Counted from the stretch's first letter, positions 8,576 to 17,140 are shown. The stretch is 64,000 nt of DNA from Xenorhabdus doucetiae (GCF_000968195.1 NZ_FO704550.1:806001-870000); one strand, 5' to 3'. The notes: generated by a model from the letters alone, not told the origin. A program made the numbers and translations.

Positions 8576-9544
8576 GTGGCACAGGATTATACTGTTGAAC
8601 AATTAAACTATGGGCGTAAAGTTATCGACTTTATGCGCTGGGACAACGTTGCCTTTGGGATTTCGTTCCTGCTGTTGGTCGCTTCCATCATGATGATCGG
8701 CGCACGTGGGTTTAACTGGGGGCTTGATTTTACCGGTGGTACGGTCATTGAAGTGAAGCTGAGTCAACCCGCGGATCTGGACAAGATGCGGGCGAGCCTG
8801 AACCAGAATGGCTTTGCTGACCCACTATTGCAAAATTTCGGCAGCAGCCGGGATGTGATGGTGCGTATGCCACCGGTGGAAGGGAATGCCGGGCAAGAAC
8901 TTGGCAATAAGATTATCTCGGTCATCAACCAAGATATCGATAAAGAAGCCACGGTTAAACGGGTGGAATTCGTCGGCCCTAGTGTCGGGAACGAACTGGC
9001 ACAAACCGGCGCGATGGCATTGCTGGTGGCCTTGATCTGTATCCTGATTTATGTCGGTTTCCGCTTTGAATGGCGTCTGGCATTGGGGGCAGTGATTGCA
9101 CTGGCACATGACGTGGTGATTACGCTGGGTATTCTGTCGGTGTTCCACATCGAAATTGACCTGACTATCGTTGCGTCATTGATGTCCGTAATCGGCTACT
9201 CATTGAATGACAGCATTGTGGTGTCGGATCGTATCCGTGAGAACTTCCGCAAGATCCGCCGTGGTACGTCGTATGAAATCACCAACATCTCCCTGACTCA
9301 AACTTTGAGCCGCACGATTATGACTTCCGCCACCACCTTGTTGGTGGTATTGATGCTGTACATTTTCGGTGGCGAAATGCTGAAAGGCTTCTCACTGGTG
9401 ATGTTAATCGGTGTTTCTATCGGTACCATCTCTTCCATCTATGTTGCTTCTGCACTGGCGTTGAAGTTGGGGATGAAACGTGAGCATTTGATCCAGCAGA
9501 AAGTGGAGAAAGAAGGGGCAGATCAGCCCTCCATTCTTCCTTGA
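8576..9544 (+). CDS. secF: Protein translocase subunit SecF
   Basis: SecF forms the SecDF complex. From GTG at 8576 (AAGGAG just upstream) the product is 322 residues, matching E. coli (323). A longer frame starting inside secD is not needed. It shows FNWGLDFTGGTVIEV, then GAVIALAHDVVITLG and the conserved GYSLNDSIVVSDRIREN motif. The 10-nt gap after secD indicates translational coupling. Confidence 0.96.
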   Translation: MAQDYTVEQLNYGRKVIDFMRWDNVAFGISFLLLVASIMMIGARGFNWGLDFTGGTVIEVKLSQPADLDKMRASLNQNGFADPLLQNFGSSRDVMVRMPPVEGNAGQELGNKIISVINQDIDKEATVKRVEFVGPSVGNELAQTGAMALLVALICILIYVGFRFEWRLALGAVIALAHDVVITLGILSVFHIEIDLTIVASLMSVIGYSLNDSIVVSDRIRENFRKIRRGTSYEITNISLTQTLSRTIMTSATTLLVVLMLYIFGGEMLKGFSLVMLIGVSIGTISSIYVASALALKLGMKREHLIQQKVEKEGADQPSILP

Positions 9545-9587
9545 GGTCTTGTGGATCATTTTGCATGATCGCGCGCTGATATTGCAT

Positions 9588-9623
9588 AAACACCCTGTGA
9601 GTACTTACTGACAGGGTGTTTTT
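9588..9623 (+). terminator. Terminator after secF
   Basis: An 11-bp inverted repeat (9588-9598 and 9611-9621) with a 12-nt loop runs into a short T tract. It separates the yajC-secDF unit from nrdR. Confidence 0.8.
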
Positions 9624-9677
9624 CATCATCACTTCAAGGTACACTGTTACCCCATCGGTTAACTGTCAGGAAACGAT

Positions 9678-10127
9678 ATGCATTGCCCATTTTGCGCAGC
9701 CGTTGATACTAAAGTTATTGATTCCCGTTTGGTTGGGGATGGCTCACAAGTGCGCCGTCGCCGTCAGTGCCTGGAATGTCATGAGCGCTTCACGACGTTT
9801 GAAGTTGCCGAACTGGTGATGCCGCGCGTCATTAAGAGTGATGATATTCGGGAGCCTTTCGACGAAGAGAAATTGCGTCGTGGAATGCAAAAGGCACTGG
9901 AAAAGCGCCCTGTCAGCTCTGATGATGTAGAAACCGCGATTAGCCATATTAAATCACAGGTACGGGCAACCGGAGAGCGTGAAATTCCGGCCAAAATGAT
10001 CGGCAACTTTGTCATGGATGCACTGAAAAAACTGGATAAAGTGGCCTATATCCGTTTTGCTTCTGTTTACCGCAGCTTTGAAGATGTTCGCGAATTCGGT
10101 GAAGAGATAGCCAGACTACAAGACTAA
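9678..10127 (+). CDS. nrdR: Transcriptional repressor NrdR
   Basis: NrdR represses ribonucleotide reductase operons according to bound ATP/dATP. The 149-residue protein equals E. coli NrdR in length and has an N-terminal zinc ribbon (CPFC near residues 3-6, CLEC near 31-34) followed by an ATP-cone domain (VIKSDDIREPFDEEKL onward). It sits 16 nt before ribD, the usual enterobacterial order. Confidence 0.97.
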   Translation: MHCPFCAAVDTKVIDSRLVGDGSQVRRRRQCLECHERFTTFEVAELVMPRVIKSDDIREPFDEEKLRRGMQKALEKRPVSSDDVETAISHIKSQVRATGEREIPAKMIGNFVMDALKKLDKVAYIRFASVYRSFEDVREFGEEIARLQD

Positions 10128-10143
10128 ACACTGACTAAACGTT

Positions 10144-11250
10144 ATGACACTTGATGAAATCTATATGTCCCGCGCGCTGGAGTTGGCGTATCAAGGGCGT
10201 TTTACCACATCCCCAAACCCGAATGTCGGTTGTGTCATCGTTAAGGATGAGCAGATCGTTGGGGAAGGTTTTCATTTACGGGCGGGCGAGCCTCATGCCG
10301 AAGTTCATGCCCTGCGTATGGCAGGCGAAAAAGCCAAGGGCGCTACCGCTTATGTGACCCTTGAACCGTGCAGCCATCACGGTAAAACACCGCCCTGTGC
10401 TGATGCTTTGATTGCCGCGGGCTTAAGCCGTGTGGTGGTCGCGATGCAAGATCCTAATCCGCAAGTTGCCGGACGGGGTTTATATAAATTACAGCAAGCC
10501 GGCATTGCCGTTGAACATGGCTTGATGATGGAGCAGGCGGAATCCCTGAACAAAGGATTTCTTAAACGCATGCGGACCGGGTTCCCATACCTGCAATTGA
10601 AACTGGGCGCATCATTGGATGGCCGGACTGCATTGGCATCGGGGGAAAGCAAGTGGATTACCTCACCGCAAGCCCGCCAAGATGTGCAGAAACTACGGGC
10701 GCAATGCAGTGCCATTTTGAGTTCCAGCGCAACGGTGTTGGCCGATGATCCCTCTCTGACGGTTCGTTGGCATGAGCTGGATGCCGAAACACAAGCCGTT
10801 TATCCGCAAGAATTGCTCCGCCAGCCAATTCGTATTATTACGGATAGCCAAAATCGTGTGACGCCACAGCACCAAGTTATCCGGCAAACCGGGGAATGTT
10901 GGCTGGCACGTACTCAGCAAGATCCACAAAAATGGCCTGATCAGGTCGAACAGATTTTATTGCCGGAACATGGCCACGGTGTCGATTTAGTGTTGCTGAT
11001 GATGCAACTGGGTAAGCGTCAGGTGAATTCTGTCTGGTCGGAATGTGGCCCTGCCTTGGCCGGGGCGTTATTATCGCTGGGCCTGGTCGATGAATTGATC
11101 CTGTATATCGCGCCTAAAGTGTTGGGTAACCGTGCCCGTGGGTTGTTCGATATCCCTGAATTGCAAAAATTATCGGATGCGCCTGAATTTTCTCTGTTTG
11201 ATGTTCAACAGATTGGCCCGGATGTGCGTCTGCGTTTACGACCGCTTTAG
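10144..11250 (+). CDS. ribD: Bifunctional riboflavin biosynthesis deaminase/reductase
   Basis: RibD deaminates the pyrimidine product of GTP cyclohydrolase II and then reduces its ribose side chain. The N-terminal cytidine-deaminase-like domain has HAEVHAL and PCSHHGKTPPCADAL (zinc ligands His and two Cys, general-base Glu). The C-terminal reductase domain begins near LKLGASLDGRTAL and includes the SECGPALAGALL region. At 368 residues it matches E. coli (367). It is followed by ribH. Confidence 0.97.
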   Translation: MTLDEIYMSRALELAYQGRFTTSPNPNVGCVIVKDEQIVGEGFHLRAGEPHAEVHALRMAGEKAKGATAYVTLEPCSHHGKTPPCADALIAAGLSRVVVAMQDPNPQVAGRGLYKLQQAGIAVEHGLMMEQAESLNKGFLKRMRTGFPYLQLKLGASLDGRTALASGESKWITSPQARQDVQKLRAQCSAILSSSATVLADDPSLTVRWHELDAETQAVYPQELLRQPIRIITDSQNRVTPQHQVIRQTGECWLARTQQDPQKWPDQVEQILLPEHGHGVDLVLLMMQLGKRQVNSVWSECGPALAGALLSLGLVDELILYIAPKVLGNRARGLFDIPELQKLSDAPEFSLFDVQQIGPDVRLRLRPL

Positions 11251-11348
11251 GTGTCCTGATTTAAGTTTGGACATAAACCAAGACGCAGAGAAAAATAATG
11301 TGATAAGATCCGCGCCCCTGCGGATATGAATAAGGTATAAGGAAGGCT

Positions 11349-11819
11349 ATGAACGTAATCAAAGGTGTTGTTGCAGCTCCTGAAGCCCGCATTGCTATTG
11401 CGATTGCCCGCTTTAACAACTTCATTAATGACAGCCTGCTGGAAGGGGCCATTGATGCGCTAGAACGCATCGGTCAGGTTTCTACAGACAATATCACCGT
11501 CGTATGGGTGCCAGGCGCTTATGAACTGCCATTAACCGTCAAGGCGCTGGCTGAATCGCAAAAATATGATGCGGTTATCGCTTTGGGAACGGTGATCCGT
11601 GGCGGTACAGCTCACTTCGAATATGTTGCCGGCGAATGCAGTTCAGGCTTGTCCAGTGTGGCCATGTCCAGCGACATTCCTGTCACATTTGGTGTTCTGA
11701 CCACTGAAAATATTGAGCAGGCCATTGAACGCGCAGGGACTAAAGCGGGTAATAAAGGTGCGGAAGCAGCCTTGACCGCATTGGAAATGATCAATGTAAT
11801 TAAAGCCATTAAGGCTTAA
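11349..11819 (+). CDS. ribH: 6,7-dimethyl-8-ribityllumazine synthase
   Basis: Lumazine synthase joins the RibD-derived pyrimidine to a four-carbon unit, the penultimate step to riboflavin, as an icosahedral assembly. The 156-residue protein shows RFNNFINDSLLEGA, WVPGAYELP and GTVIRGGTAHFEYV with the catalytic His, as in E. coli RibH (156 aa, also called RibE). A GGAAGG lies upstream of the ATG. It precedes nusB in the conserved cluster. Confidence 0.97.
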   Translation: MNVIKGVVAAPEARIAIAIARFNNFINDSLLEGAIDALERIGQVSTDNITVVWVPGAYELPLTVKALAESQKYDAVIALGTVIRGGTAHFEYVAGECSSGLSSVAMSSDIPVTFGVLTTENIEQAIERAGTKAGNKGAEAALTALEMINVIKAIKA

Positions 11820-11848
11820 GTTTTTTAGTTTTAATTAAGGGGAATTTT

Positions 11849-12265
11849 GTGAAACCTGCTGCTCGTCGTCGTGCTCGTGAGTGTGCTGTTCAGGCAATTT
11901 ATTCATGGCAATTATCCAAAAACAGCATCGCTGATGTTGAATTGCAGTTTCTGTCAGAGCAGGACGTAACCGGTGTTGATGTCACCTATTTCCGTGAATT
12001 GCTGTCCGGGGTAGCAGTCAATGCTACAAAATTGGATGCCTTGATGGCGCCTTATCTTTCCCGCCAGCTCGAAGAGTTAGGTCAGGTAGAAAAAGCCATC
12101 TTGCGCGTATCAATGTTTGAACTAAGCTTTCGTGATGATGTTCCCTACAAAGTGGCTATTAATGAAGGCATTGAACTGGCAAAAGTGTTTGGCGCTGAAG
12201 ATAGTCATAAATTCGTGAATGGGGTGTTGGATAAAGCTGGCCCGGCAGCACGCAAGAAAAAGTGA
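11849..12265 (+). CDS. nusB: Transcription antitermination factor NusB
   Basis: NusB binds boxA RNA with NusE (S10) to promote antitermination on rRNA operons. It starts with GTG at 11849 after AAGGGGAA and gives a 138-residue helical protein (E. coli 139) with the Arg-rich N-terminus KPAARRRARE and the C-terminal AINEGIELAKVFG / KFVNGVLDK motifs. Confidence 0.97.
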   Translation: MKPAARRRARECAVQAIYSWQLSKNSIADVELQFLSEQDVTGVDVTYFRELLSGVAVNATKLDALMAPYLSRQLEELGQVEKAILRVSMFELSFRDDVPYKVAINEGIELAKVFGAEDSHKFVNGVLDKAGPAARKKK

Positions 12266-12305
12266 TTGCTTGCCAGGAGTTCCCCATTATAACTCGATGA
12301 TTTTA

Positions 12306-12335
12306 CACATGAGGCCGGATTTCCGGCCTCATGTG
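12306..12335. terminator. Strong symmetrical hairpin between nusB and thiL
   Basis: CACATGAGGCCGGA is followed two bases later by its exact complement, giving a 14-bp perfect inverted repeat. No T run follows, and thiL starts 31 nt later, so it may be an attenuator or an RNA processing/stability element within the operon rather than a full terminator. Confidence 0.55.
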
Positions 12336-12366
12336 CTCGTCATTGGTCACTTTTTGGAATTCTATT

Positions 12367-13416
12367 ATGGCATGTGGTGAATTTGACCTCATTGCACGTT
12401 ATTTCAATCGCCATCCCGTCCGCCGCCGTGATGTCAATCTGGGGATTGGTGATGATTGTGCACTGATAACCGTTGCAGATAAGCAAGAATTAGCGGTAAC
12501 AACGGATACGCTGGTTGCGGGTGTCCATTTCCTTCCTGATATCTCACCGGAAGATTTGGCCTACAAAGCCTTGGCTGTCAATATCAGTGATCTGGCTGCC
12601 GTTGGGGCAGATCCAGCCTGGGCATCGTTGGCGTTAACGTTGCCTGACGTCAATGAGGATTGGTTAAAACGGTTTAGTGATAGTCTGTTTGAACAATTGA
12701 ACTATTACGGTATGCAGTTAATTGGCGGGGATACGACCAAAGGCCCCATGAGTTTGACGCTGACCGTACACGGTCTGGTGCCTGCCGACAGGGCATTGCG
12801 TCGTGCCGGGGCGAAAAACGGCGATTGGATTTATGTCACCGGAACCTTGGGTGACAGTGCCGCAGGACTGGCCTTGCTGCAAGAGCGCCTGAGGGTGGAA
12901 GATCCTGCGATCCACAACTGGCTGGTTAAGCGCCATCTCCGTCCGCAACCCCGCGTTTTACAAGGGCAGGCACTGCGTAATCTGGCGTCTTCCGCGATTG
13001 ATCTGTCGGATGGATTAATTTCTGACCTCAACCATATTCTGACCGCGAGCCAATGTGGGGCACGCATCAATCTGGATGCGTTACCTTATTCGGAGGCGAT
13101 GCAGCAATATGTCTCCCCTGAACAGGCGTTGAAATGGGCGTTGAGCGGCGGGGAAGATTATGAGTTGTGCTTTACTGTACCTGAGCTTAACCGTGGCGCG
13201 TTAAATATGGCATTGGCTCATGCCGGCGCGAGCTTCTGCTGTATTGGGCAAATCAGGCCAGAATCAGAAGGCATCCGCTATTTTAACCATAACGAAGAAA
13301 TTGCGTTGGATCTGAACGGCTTTGACCATTTTAAAACGGATAAAAAACCGGTAGTACCTTGTCCGCCGATTGCGCATCAGGAAGAAAATGATCAAACGGA
13401 GGGAACGCATGGATGA
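12367..13416 (+). CDS. thiL: Thiamin-monophosphate kinase
   Basis: ThiL phosphorylates thiamin monophosphate to the active diphosphate. It shows the PurM-like ATP-binding features: LGIGDDCALI, TTDTLVAGVHFLP, AVNISDLAAVGADP and ALSGGEDYELCF. The start at 12367 (MACGEF) matches E. coli ThiL; the upstream MCSSLV extension falls in the hairpin and is unlikely. The protein is 349 residues against 325 in E. coli, the excess being a C-terminal tail after GFDHF that reads over the start of pgpA (8-nt overlap). Confidence 0.96.
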   Translation: MACGEFDLIARYFNRHPVRRRDVNLGIGDDCALITVADKQELAVTTDTLVAGVHFLPDISPEDLAYKALAVNISDLAAVGADPAWASLALTLPDVNEDWLKRFSDSLFEQLNYYGMQLIGGDTTKGPMSLTLTVHGLVPADRALRRAGAKNGDWIYVTGTLGDSAAGLALLQERLRVEDPAIHNWLVKRHLRPQPRVLQGQALRNLASSAIDLSDGLISDLNHILTASQCGARINLDALPYSEAMQQYVSPEQALKWALSGGEDYELCFTVPELNRGALNMALAHAGASFCCIGQIRPESEGIRYFNHNEEIALDLNGFDHFKTDKKPVVPCPPIAHQEENDQTEGTHG

Positions 13417-13900
13417 TGCAAAACGCCACTTAAAAATGAGTAATCCGTGGCATTTATTGGCGACGGGATTTGGTAGTGGCTTATCGCCGATTATACCGGG
13501 CACCATGGGCTCCGTGGCGGCGATCCCTTTCTGGCTGCTGCTGGTGCAGTTACCGACATGGGGTATTTGGCTGGCGATTGTGTTGGGAACCGTCATTGGC
13601 TGCGTAATTTGCCAGAAAGCCGCCGATGCCATGAAGGTGGACGATCCGGGTTGTGTCGTTTGGGATGAATTCATTGGTATGTGGATCACACTGATGGCGA
13701 TCCCGGTGCTCAACTGGCAATGGGTTTTGGTTGGCTTTGTGGTATTCCGCATTTTTGATATGTGGAAACCGTGGCCGATCCGCTGGTTTGACCGCTATGT
13801 GAAAGGCGGGATCGGCATTATGCTGGATGACATCATCGCGGCAATCTTTGCGGTTGTGGTTATTTGGCTACTGAATATCTACCAAGTATTACCTTTCTAA
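13409..13900 (+). CDS. pgpA: Phosphatidylglycerophosphatase A
   Basis: This inner-membrane enzyme dephosphorylates phosphatidylglycerophosphate to phosphatidylglycerol. From ATG 13409 (GGAGG at 13398-13402, inside the end of thiL) the protein is 163 residues. It contains LKMSNPWHLLATGFGSG, the PGTMGS motif, VWDEFIGMWI and DMWKPWPIRWFDR, all closely matching E. coli PgpA, with three or four membrane helices. It is the last gene of the nrdR-pgpA cluster; the next backbone gene in E. coli order, dxs, is 15 kb away here. Confidence 0.95.
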   Translation: MDDAKRHLKMSNPWHLLATGFGSGLSPIIPGTMGSVAAIPFWLLLVQLPTWGIWLAIVLGTVIGCVICQKAADAMKVDDPGCVVWDEFIGMWITLMAIPVLNWQWVLVGFVVFRIFDMWKPWPIRWFDRYVKGGIGIMLDDIIAAIFAVVVIWLLNIYQVLPF

Positions 13901-13903
13901 ATG

Positions 13904-13935
13904 AAATAGCCACTGAGTTACAGTGGCTATTTTTC
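13904..13935 (+). terminator. Terminator after pgpA
   Basis: A perfect 12-bp stem AAATAGCCACTG with a 5-nt loop is followed by TTTTC. It ends the ribD-pgpA cluster and marks the left edge of the accessory region. Confidence 0.85.
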
Positions 13936-13937
13936 AG

Positions 13938-13979
13938 TTTTTTCAGCTTACTTTTTTCAGCTTACTTTTTTCAGCTTAT
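13938..13979. repeat. Triplicated 14-bp unit at the 3' end of pcp
   Basis: Three head-to-tail copies of TTTTTTCAGCTTAC occupy 13938-13951, 13952-13965 and 13966-13979 (the last copy ends in T instead of C). The stop codon of the convergent pcp gene lies in the third copy. Each copy begins with six T residues, so the array also lengthens the T tract behind the pgpA hairpin. Confidence 0.9.
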
Positions 13980-14636
13980 TGCCCCGCCTGTGGCGGTAAT
14001 ATCTTTTTCATTTTTGCATGTTGATTCGATGGCGATTTTCAATGCTGCCGTCATCATCTCTGCCGCCATACTGGGTGTTGTACCAGAGTGTCTGGCGGCC
14101 TGTTCAGGCAAATAAGGAACATGGATAAAACCGCCCCGTACAACGGAGGCAGGTTGATGCAAATTACGTTGATGCAAATAATGCAGCAAACCGTACATTA
14201 CATGGTTGCAGACGAAAGTTCCTGCCGTTTGAGAGACGGTTGCAGGAATGCCGGCAGCATTTAGCGCATTTACTATGGCTTTGATGGGCAGGGTAGAAAA
14301 ATAAGCCGCAGAACCACCTGTAATCACAGGCGTATCAATCGGCTGTTTGCCGACATTATCCGGAATACGGGCATCGTTAATATTGATTGCGATGCGTTCT
14401 ACGCTGATATTGGGTCTGCCTCCGGCTTCTCCGACGGCAATTACCACTTCGGGTTTAACCCGTTCAATGGCGGTGTAGAGATGTTCCAGAGAAGCATCGA
14501 AAACGCAAGGCAATTGGCAAACGTCAATCTTCGCACCCGCAATTTGGCCTCCCTGCAATGGCCTGACGGCCTCCCATGATGGATTGATGGTTTCACCACC
14601 GAAAGGCTCAAAAGCAGTGACTAAAATCGTTTTCAT
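13971..14636 (-). CDS. pcp: Pyrrolidone-carboxylate peptidase (pyroglutamyl peptidase I)
   Basis: A cytosolic cysteine peptidase that removes N-terminal pyroglutamate. The 221-residue protein begins MKTILVTAFEPFGGE and has the C15 triad in recognisable motifs: Glu in GEAGGRPNISVERIAIN, Cys in AGTFVCNHVMYG and His in GGFIHVPYLPEQ. AAGGA lies before the ATG at 14636. E. coli K-12 lacks pcp at this position, so it opens the accessory block. Its terminal codon lies in a tandem repeat. Confidence 0.95.
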   Translation of the reverse strand: MKTILVTAFEPFGGETINPSWEAVRPLQGGQIAGAKIDVCQLPCVFDASLEHLYTAIERVKPEVVIAVGEAGGRPNISVERIAININDARIPDNVGKQPIDTPVITGGSAAYFSTLPIKAIVNALNAAGIPATVSQTAGTFVCNHVMYGLLHYLHQRNLHQPASVVRGGFIHVPYLPEQAARHSGTTPSMAAEMMTAALKIAIESTCKNEKDITATGGAIS

Positions 14637-15493
14637 AACGGTTCCTTATTGTTGTTTTATAAGATCATGAAAAAGTAAAGCCGGAATTTGTTGGTCATCA
14701 GTAAAACGTATCCGGTCGGGACTTGTGCCTTTTGTTGAGCAATAAATAGATTGCGATTAACAAATAGGCAAATAAAATCCGCATCGGATTGTAAAAATGG
14801 AATGCAGATCACTTCTTGGATGAAAACATGTTTATTGGATGAGGTGTTTTTCAGGTTGGACACGGATTATTGTGGATGCCGAAAAATTTGGGATTCAGTC
14901 AAGAATACGGCTTTCAGGACGCAAAAATCTTTCTGGTACATAGAGATCGAAATTATTAATGCGACAGTATTCTTCTAATTGTTGGGCAGAGCTAACCCCC
15001 GCTTTTTTATATATTTGAGCGGTATAATTTTCGACAGTACGGTAGGAGATATTTAATGTCCTGCCAATTTGTTTGCTGGTATATTTATGTAGAGAGAGAA
15101 AAACAATATCCCATTCACGTTGGGTAAATAAATGAGTAGGAGGTTGAAACATAATGGAAGCAGGGAGTTTTCCATGATATAGGCGGGTTAATGAATAATC
15201 TTGGGCTTTCCATAGGTGATATATAATTCCTATACAGTCACCGTTTTCATGGTAAAGAGGTGATTTTTCACAAAAATAAGAGGATAATGTTTTTTCTTCT
15301 CCCCAAATATGTGTTTCTAGTGAAACATAGGATTTTTCTTCCTGCATGACCTTTTGATCATGATAAATATAGGCTTTTGCAAACTCAGCATCATCCCAAG
15401 GCAGATCTTTATCATAAAGTCCTTCAAAATCAAATGAATCGGGAAACCCTTTAAGCACACTTAATGCTTTGTTGCCATAAATAAAACATGAGT

Positions 15494-15518
15494 CTTGGAT
15501 TCGCATAGTAAGTGCAAT
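15494..15518 (+). repeat. Left terminal inverted repeat of the IS30-family element
   Basis: It begins CTTGGATTCGCATA and matches the complement of the right end, with mismatches at a few inner positions. Read outward, it contains an ATG that opens the truncated regulator frame. Confidence 0.85.
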
Positions 15519-15578
15519 TTCTAAGAAAGGCGGTCAGTTGCTATAGTAGGCATCTTTCTCGCCAAAGGAAAATGCACT

Positions 15579-16562
15579 ATGGCCTATACGCAACTGACCG
15601 AAACAGAAAGATACCAGATTTTCGGCTTAAAAGAAGCCGGTTTTACACAACGTTTTATTGCAACGTCGCTTAATCGGGCCCCATCAACAATTAGCCGGGA
15701 ATTGAGACGAAACCGGGAAGCCGAGAAATATGAACCTGAACAAGCTCAGCGTAAAGCATTAGAACGCCGTCATTCTAAGGTAAAAGCCGTAAAAATCACG
15801 CCAGAGATAACAAAGTGGATAAAACAGTTAATTTGGCAAGATTTAAGTCCGGAACAAGTTGTGGGTTATCTCAAGCGGGAAGCGAAAATCTCTTTACATC
15901 ATGAAACAATTTATCGATTGATTTATAAAGATAAAATAAATGGCGGTGATTTATGGCAACATCTTAGGATAGCGAAAAAACCGTATCGTAAACGCTATGG
16001 AAGCCATGAGCACAGAGGAAAAATTAAAAACAGAGTCAGTATTGATAATCGCCCAAAAATTGTTGATAAAAAGCAGCGTATTGGGGATTGGGAAGGGGAT
16101 ACTATCGTTGGCAAAGATCGTAAAAGTGCCTTATTGACTTTAGTTGAACGAAAATCGTTATTTACGATCATCATTAAACTTGAAGATAAAACAGCAGAAG
16201 GTGTTGCCAAAGCGGCGACAAGACATTTATCGATGATAAAACATAAAGTTAAAACAATTACCTTTGATAACGGACTCGAATTTGCCGAACACGAACGGAT
16301 CGGTAAAAATTTAGAGACAAAAATTTATTTTGCTCATCCGTATTCCCCTTGGGAAAGAGGGATAAATGAGAACATAAATGGATTAATCAGAGATTACTTC
16401 CCAAAAGGAACCGATTTTAATAAGGTATCAGAGCGGGAGGTTAACCTTGTGGCAAACCGACTAAATAATCGACCACGTAAGACACGAGATTATAAAACAC
16501 CGAATGAGTTATTTACAGGAACCCCAACTCATTTACTTCGTTCATTACGGTGTTGCGCTTAA
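15579..16562 (+). CDS. IS30-family transposase
   Basis: The 327-residue DDE transposase has an N-terminal HTH region (YTQLTETERYQIFGLKEAGF, then IATSLNRAPSTISRELRRN) and a catalytic core with Asp in GDWEGDTIVGK, Asp in TFDNGLEFAEHE and Glu in SPWERGINENINGLIRDY. The frame is intact with no stop or shift, so the element may be active. The stop codon lies 14 bp from the right end of the IS. Confidence 0.96.
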   Translation: MAYTQLTETERYQIFGLKEAGFTQRFIATSLNRAPSTISRELRRNREAEKYEPEQAQRKALERRHSKVKAVKITPEITKWIKQLIWQDLSPEQVVGYLKREAKISLHHETIYRLIYKDKINGGDLWQHLRIAKKPYRKRYGSHEHRGKIKNRVSIDNRPKIVDKKQRIGDWEGDTIVGKDRKSALLTLVERKSLFTIIIKLEDKTAEGVAKAATRHLSMIKHKVKTITFDNGLEFAEHERIGKNLETKIYFAHPYSPWERGINENINGLIRDYFPKGTDFNKVSEREVNLVANRLNNRPRKTRDYKTPNELFTGTPTHLLRSLRCCA

Positions 16563-16576
16563 TATGCGAATCCAAG
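16552..16576 (+). repeat. Right terminal inverted repeat of the IS30-family element
   Basis: It ends TATGCGAATCCAAG, the exact complement of the left tip, and overlaps the last codons of the transposase gene. The 3-bp target duplicate AGT follows at 16577-16579. Confidence 0.85.
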
Positions 16577-17067
16577 AGTTATTATCTTTAATTCCCCAAG
16601 GATCGTGACTTATTGCCAGTGTGTTAATGATTTGAGGTGAAATGATAGGTTTATTACTCATGGTCTTTTTCCTTCATTATTTTTTGAATCATATAATATG
16701 GCACAATAATTAGCGAGTCAAAGGTTGGATATGAATATTTAAATGTTCATTGATTACAAACAAGTGCTTAATGCTGTTTATTTGCCCTAGGATAAGAGAT
16801 GTAAATTAAAGTATTTTATACGCTTCCAATGTCGCCAAAAATAGTTAAAATCCTCAAGTGTTTCAACGGTAAAAAAATTGCATGGATATTTATTGCTCAA
16901 CTCTTAGTGCCTTATACTAGCACCAACACCAGGGAAAAATCTGTAATAATATAAAAATAAATATGAAAATTTGAATGTAGTATAAACCTAACACTTTAGG
17001 TAACTCAATTGAAGGAGAGAAGAAAGAATAATAGCAACGGTCTTCTTACTTTATACTAGAACTAATT

Positions 17068-17097
17068 ACCTGAAACTTTACAAAAAAAGTTTCAGGT
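17068..17097. terminator. Hairpin with 12-bp stem downstream of the PatB-like gene
   Basis: ACCTGAAACTTT and its complement enclose a short loop of mostly A (T on the minus strand). It is the second hairpin after the aminotransferase stop and could back up the nearer terminator. Confidence 0.45.
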
Positions 17098-17105
17098 ATG
17101 ATCAT

Positions 17106-17140
17106 AAAATTAAAACAAGGCAGGTTTCTCGAAAACCTGT
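17106..17140 (-). terminator. Terminator after the LacI-NhaC-PatB operon
   Basis: On the minus strand CAGGTTT pairs with AAACCTG around a 5-nt loop, and a T-rich tract follows. It lies about 20 nt after the stop codon of the aminotransferase gene. Confidence 0.6.

Larger units (their letters stand above)
15494..16576 (+). mobile_element. Complete IS30-family insertion sequence, 1083 bp
   Basis: The element is bounded by inverted repeats beginning CTTGGATTCGCATA at both ends (14 identical bases, then about 10 more with two or three mismatches) and flanked by 3-bp direct repeats AGT at 15491-15493 and 16577-16579. It carries one transposase gene. Length, target-duplication size and single DDE transposase all fit IS30. 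The flanking gene is restored exactly by removing it, which confirms the ends. Confidence 0.93.
14895..16661 (-). pseudogene. PAS-LuxR family regulator, split by an IS30-family element
   Basis: The 3' part (14895-15493) encodes most of a PAS-like sensor domain (SCFIYGNKALSVLKGFP) and a C-terminal LuxR HTH (TQREWDIVFLSLHKYTSKQIG, SYRTVENYTAQIYKKAG). The missing 5' part lies beyond the IS, from ATG 16661 (GAAGGAAAA upstream) to 16577, reading MSNKPIISPQIINTLAISHD and then PWGIKDNN. Removing the IS and one copy of the 3-bp target duplication joins the two in frame as a 226-residue protein that aligns over its whole length with the intact paralogue at 20950-21624. The gene was therefore functional until the insertion. 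An ATG at the IS end could still start a 203-codon truncated product. Confidence 0.9.

Noticed and set aside
11251..11348. FMN or TPP riboswitch ahead of the rib/thi genes
   Set aside because: The gaps before ribH, thiL and thiI are too short or lack the conserved riboswitch elements.
14657..14863. 68-codon minus-strand frame between pcp and the split regulator
   Set aside because: It begins with GTG, lacks a ribosome binding site and shows no recognisable domain; the gap is better seen as the pcp upstream region.
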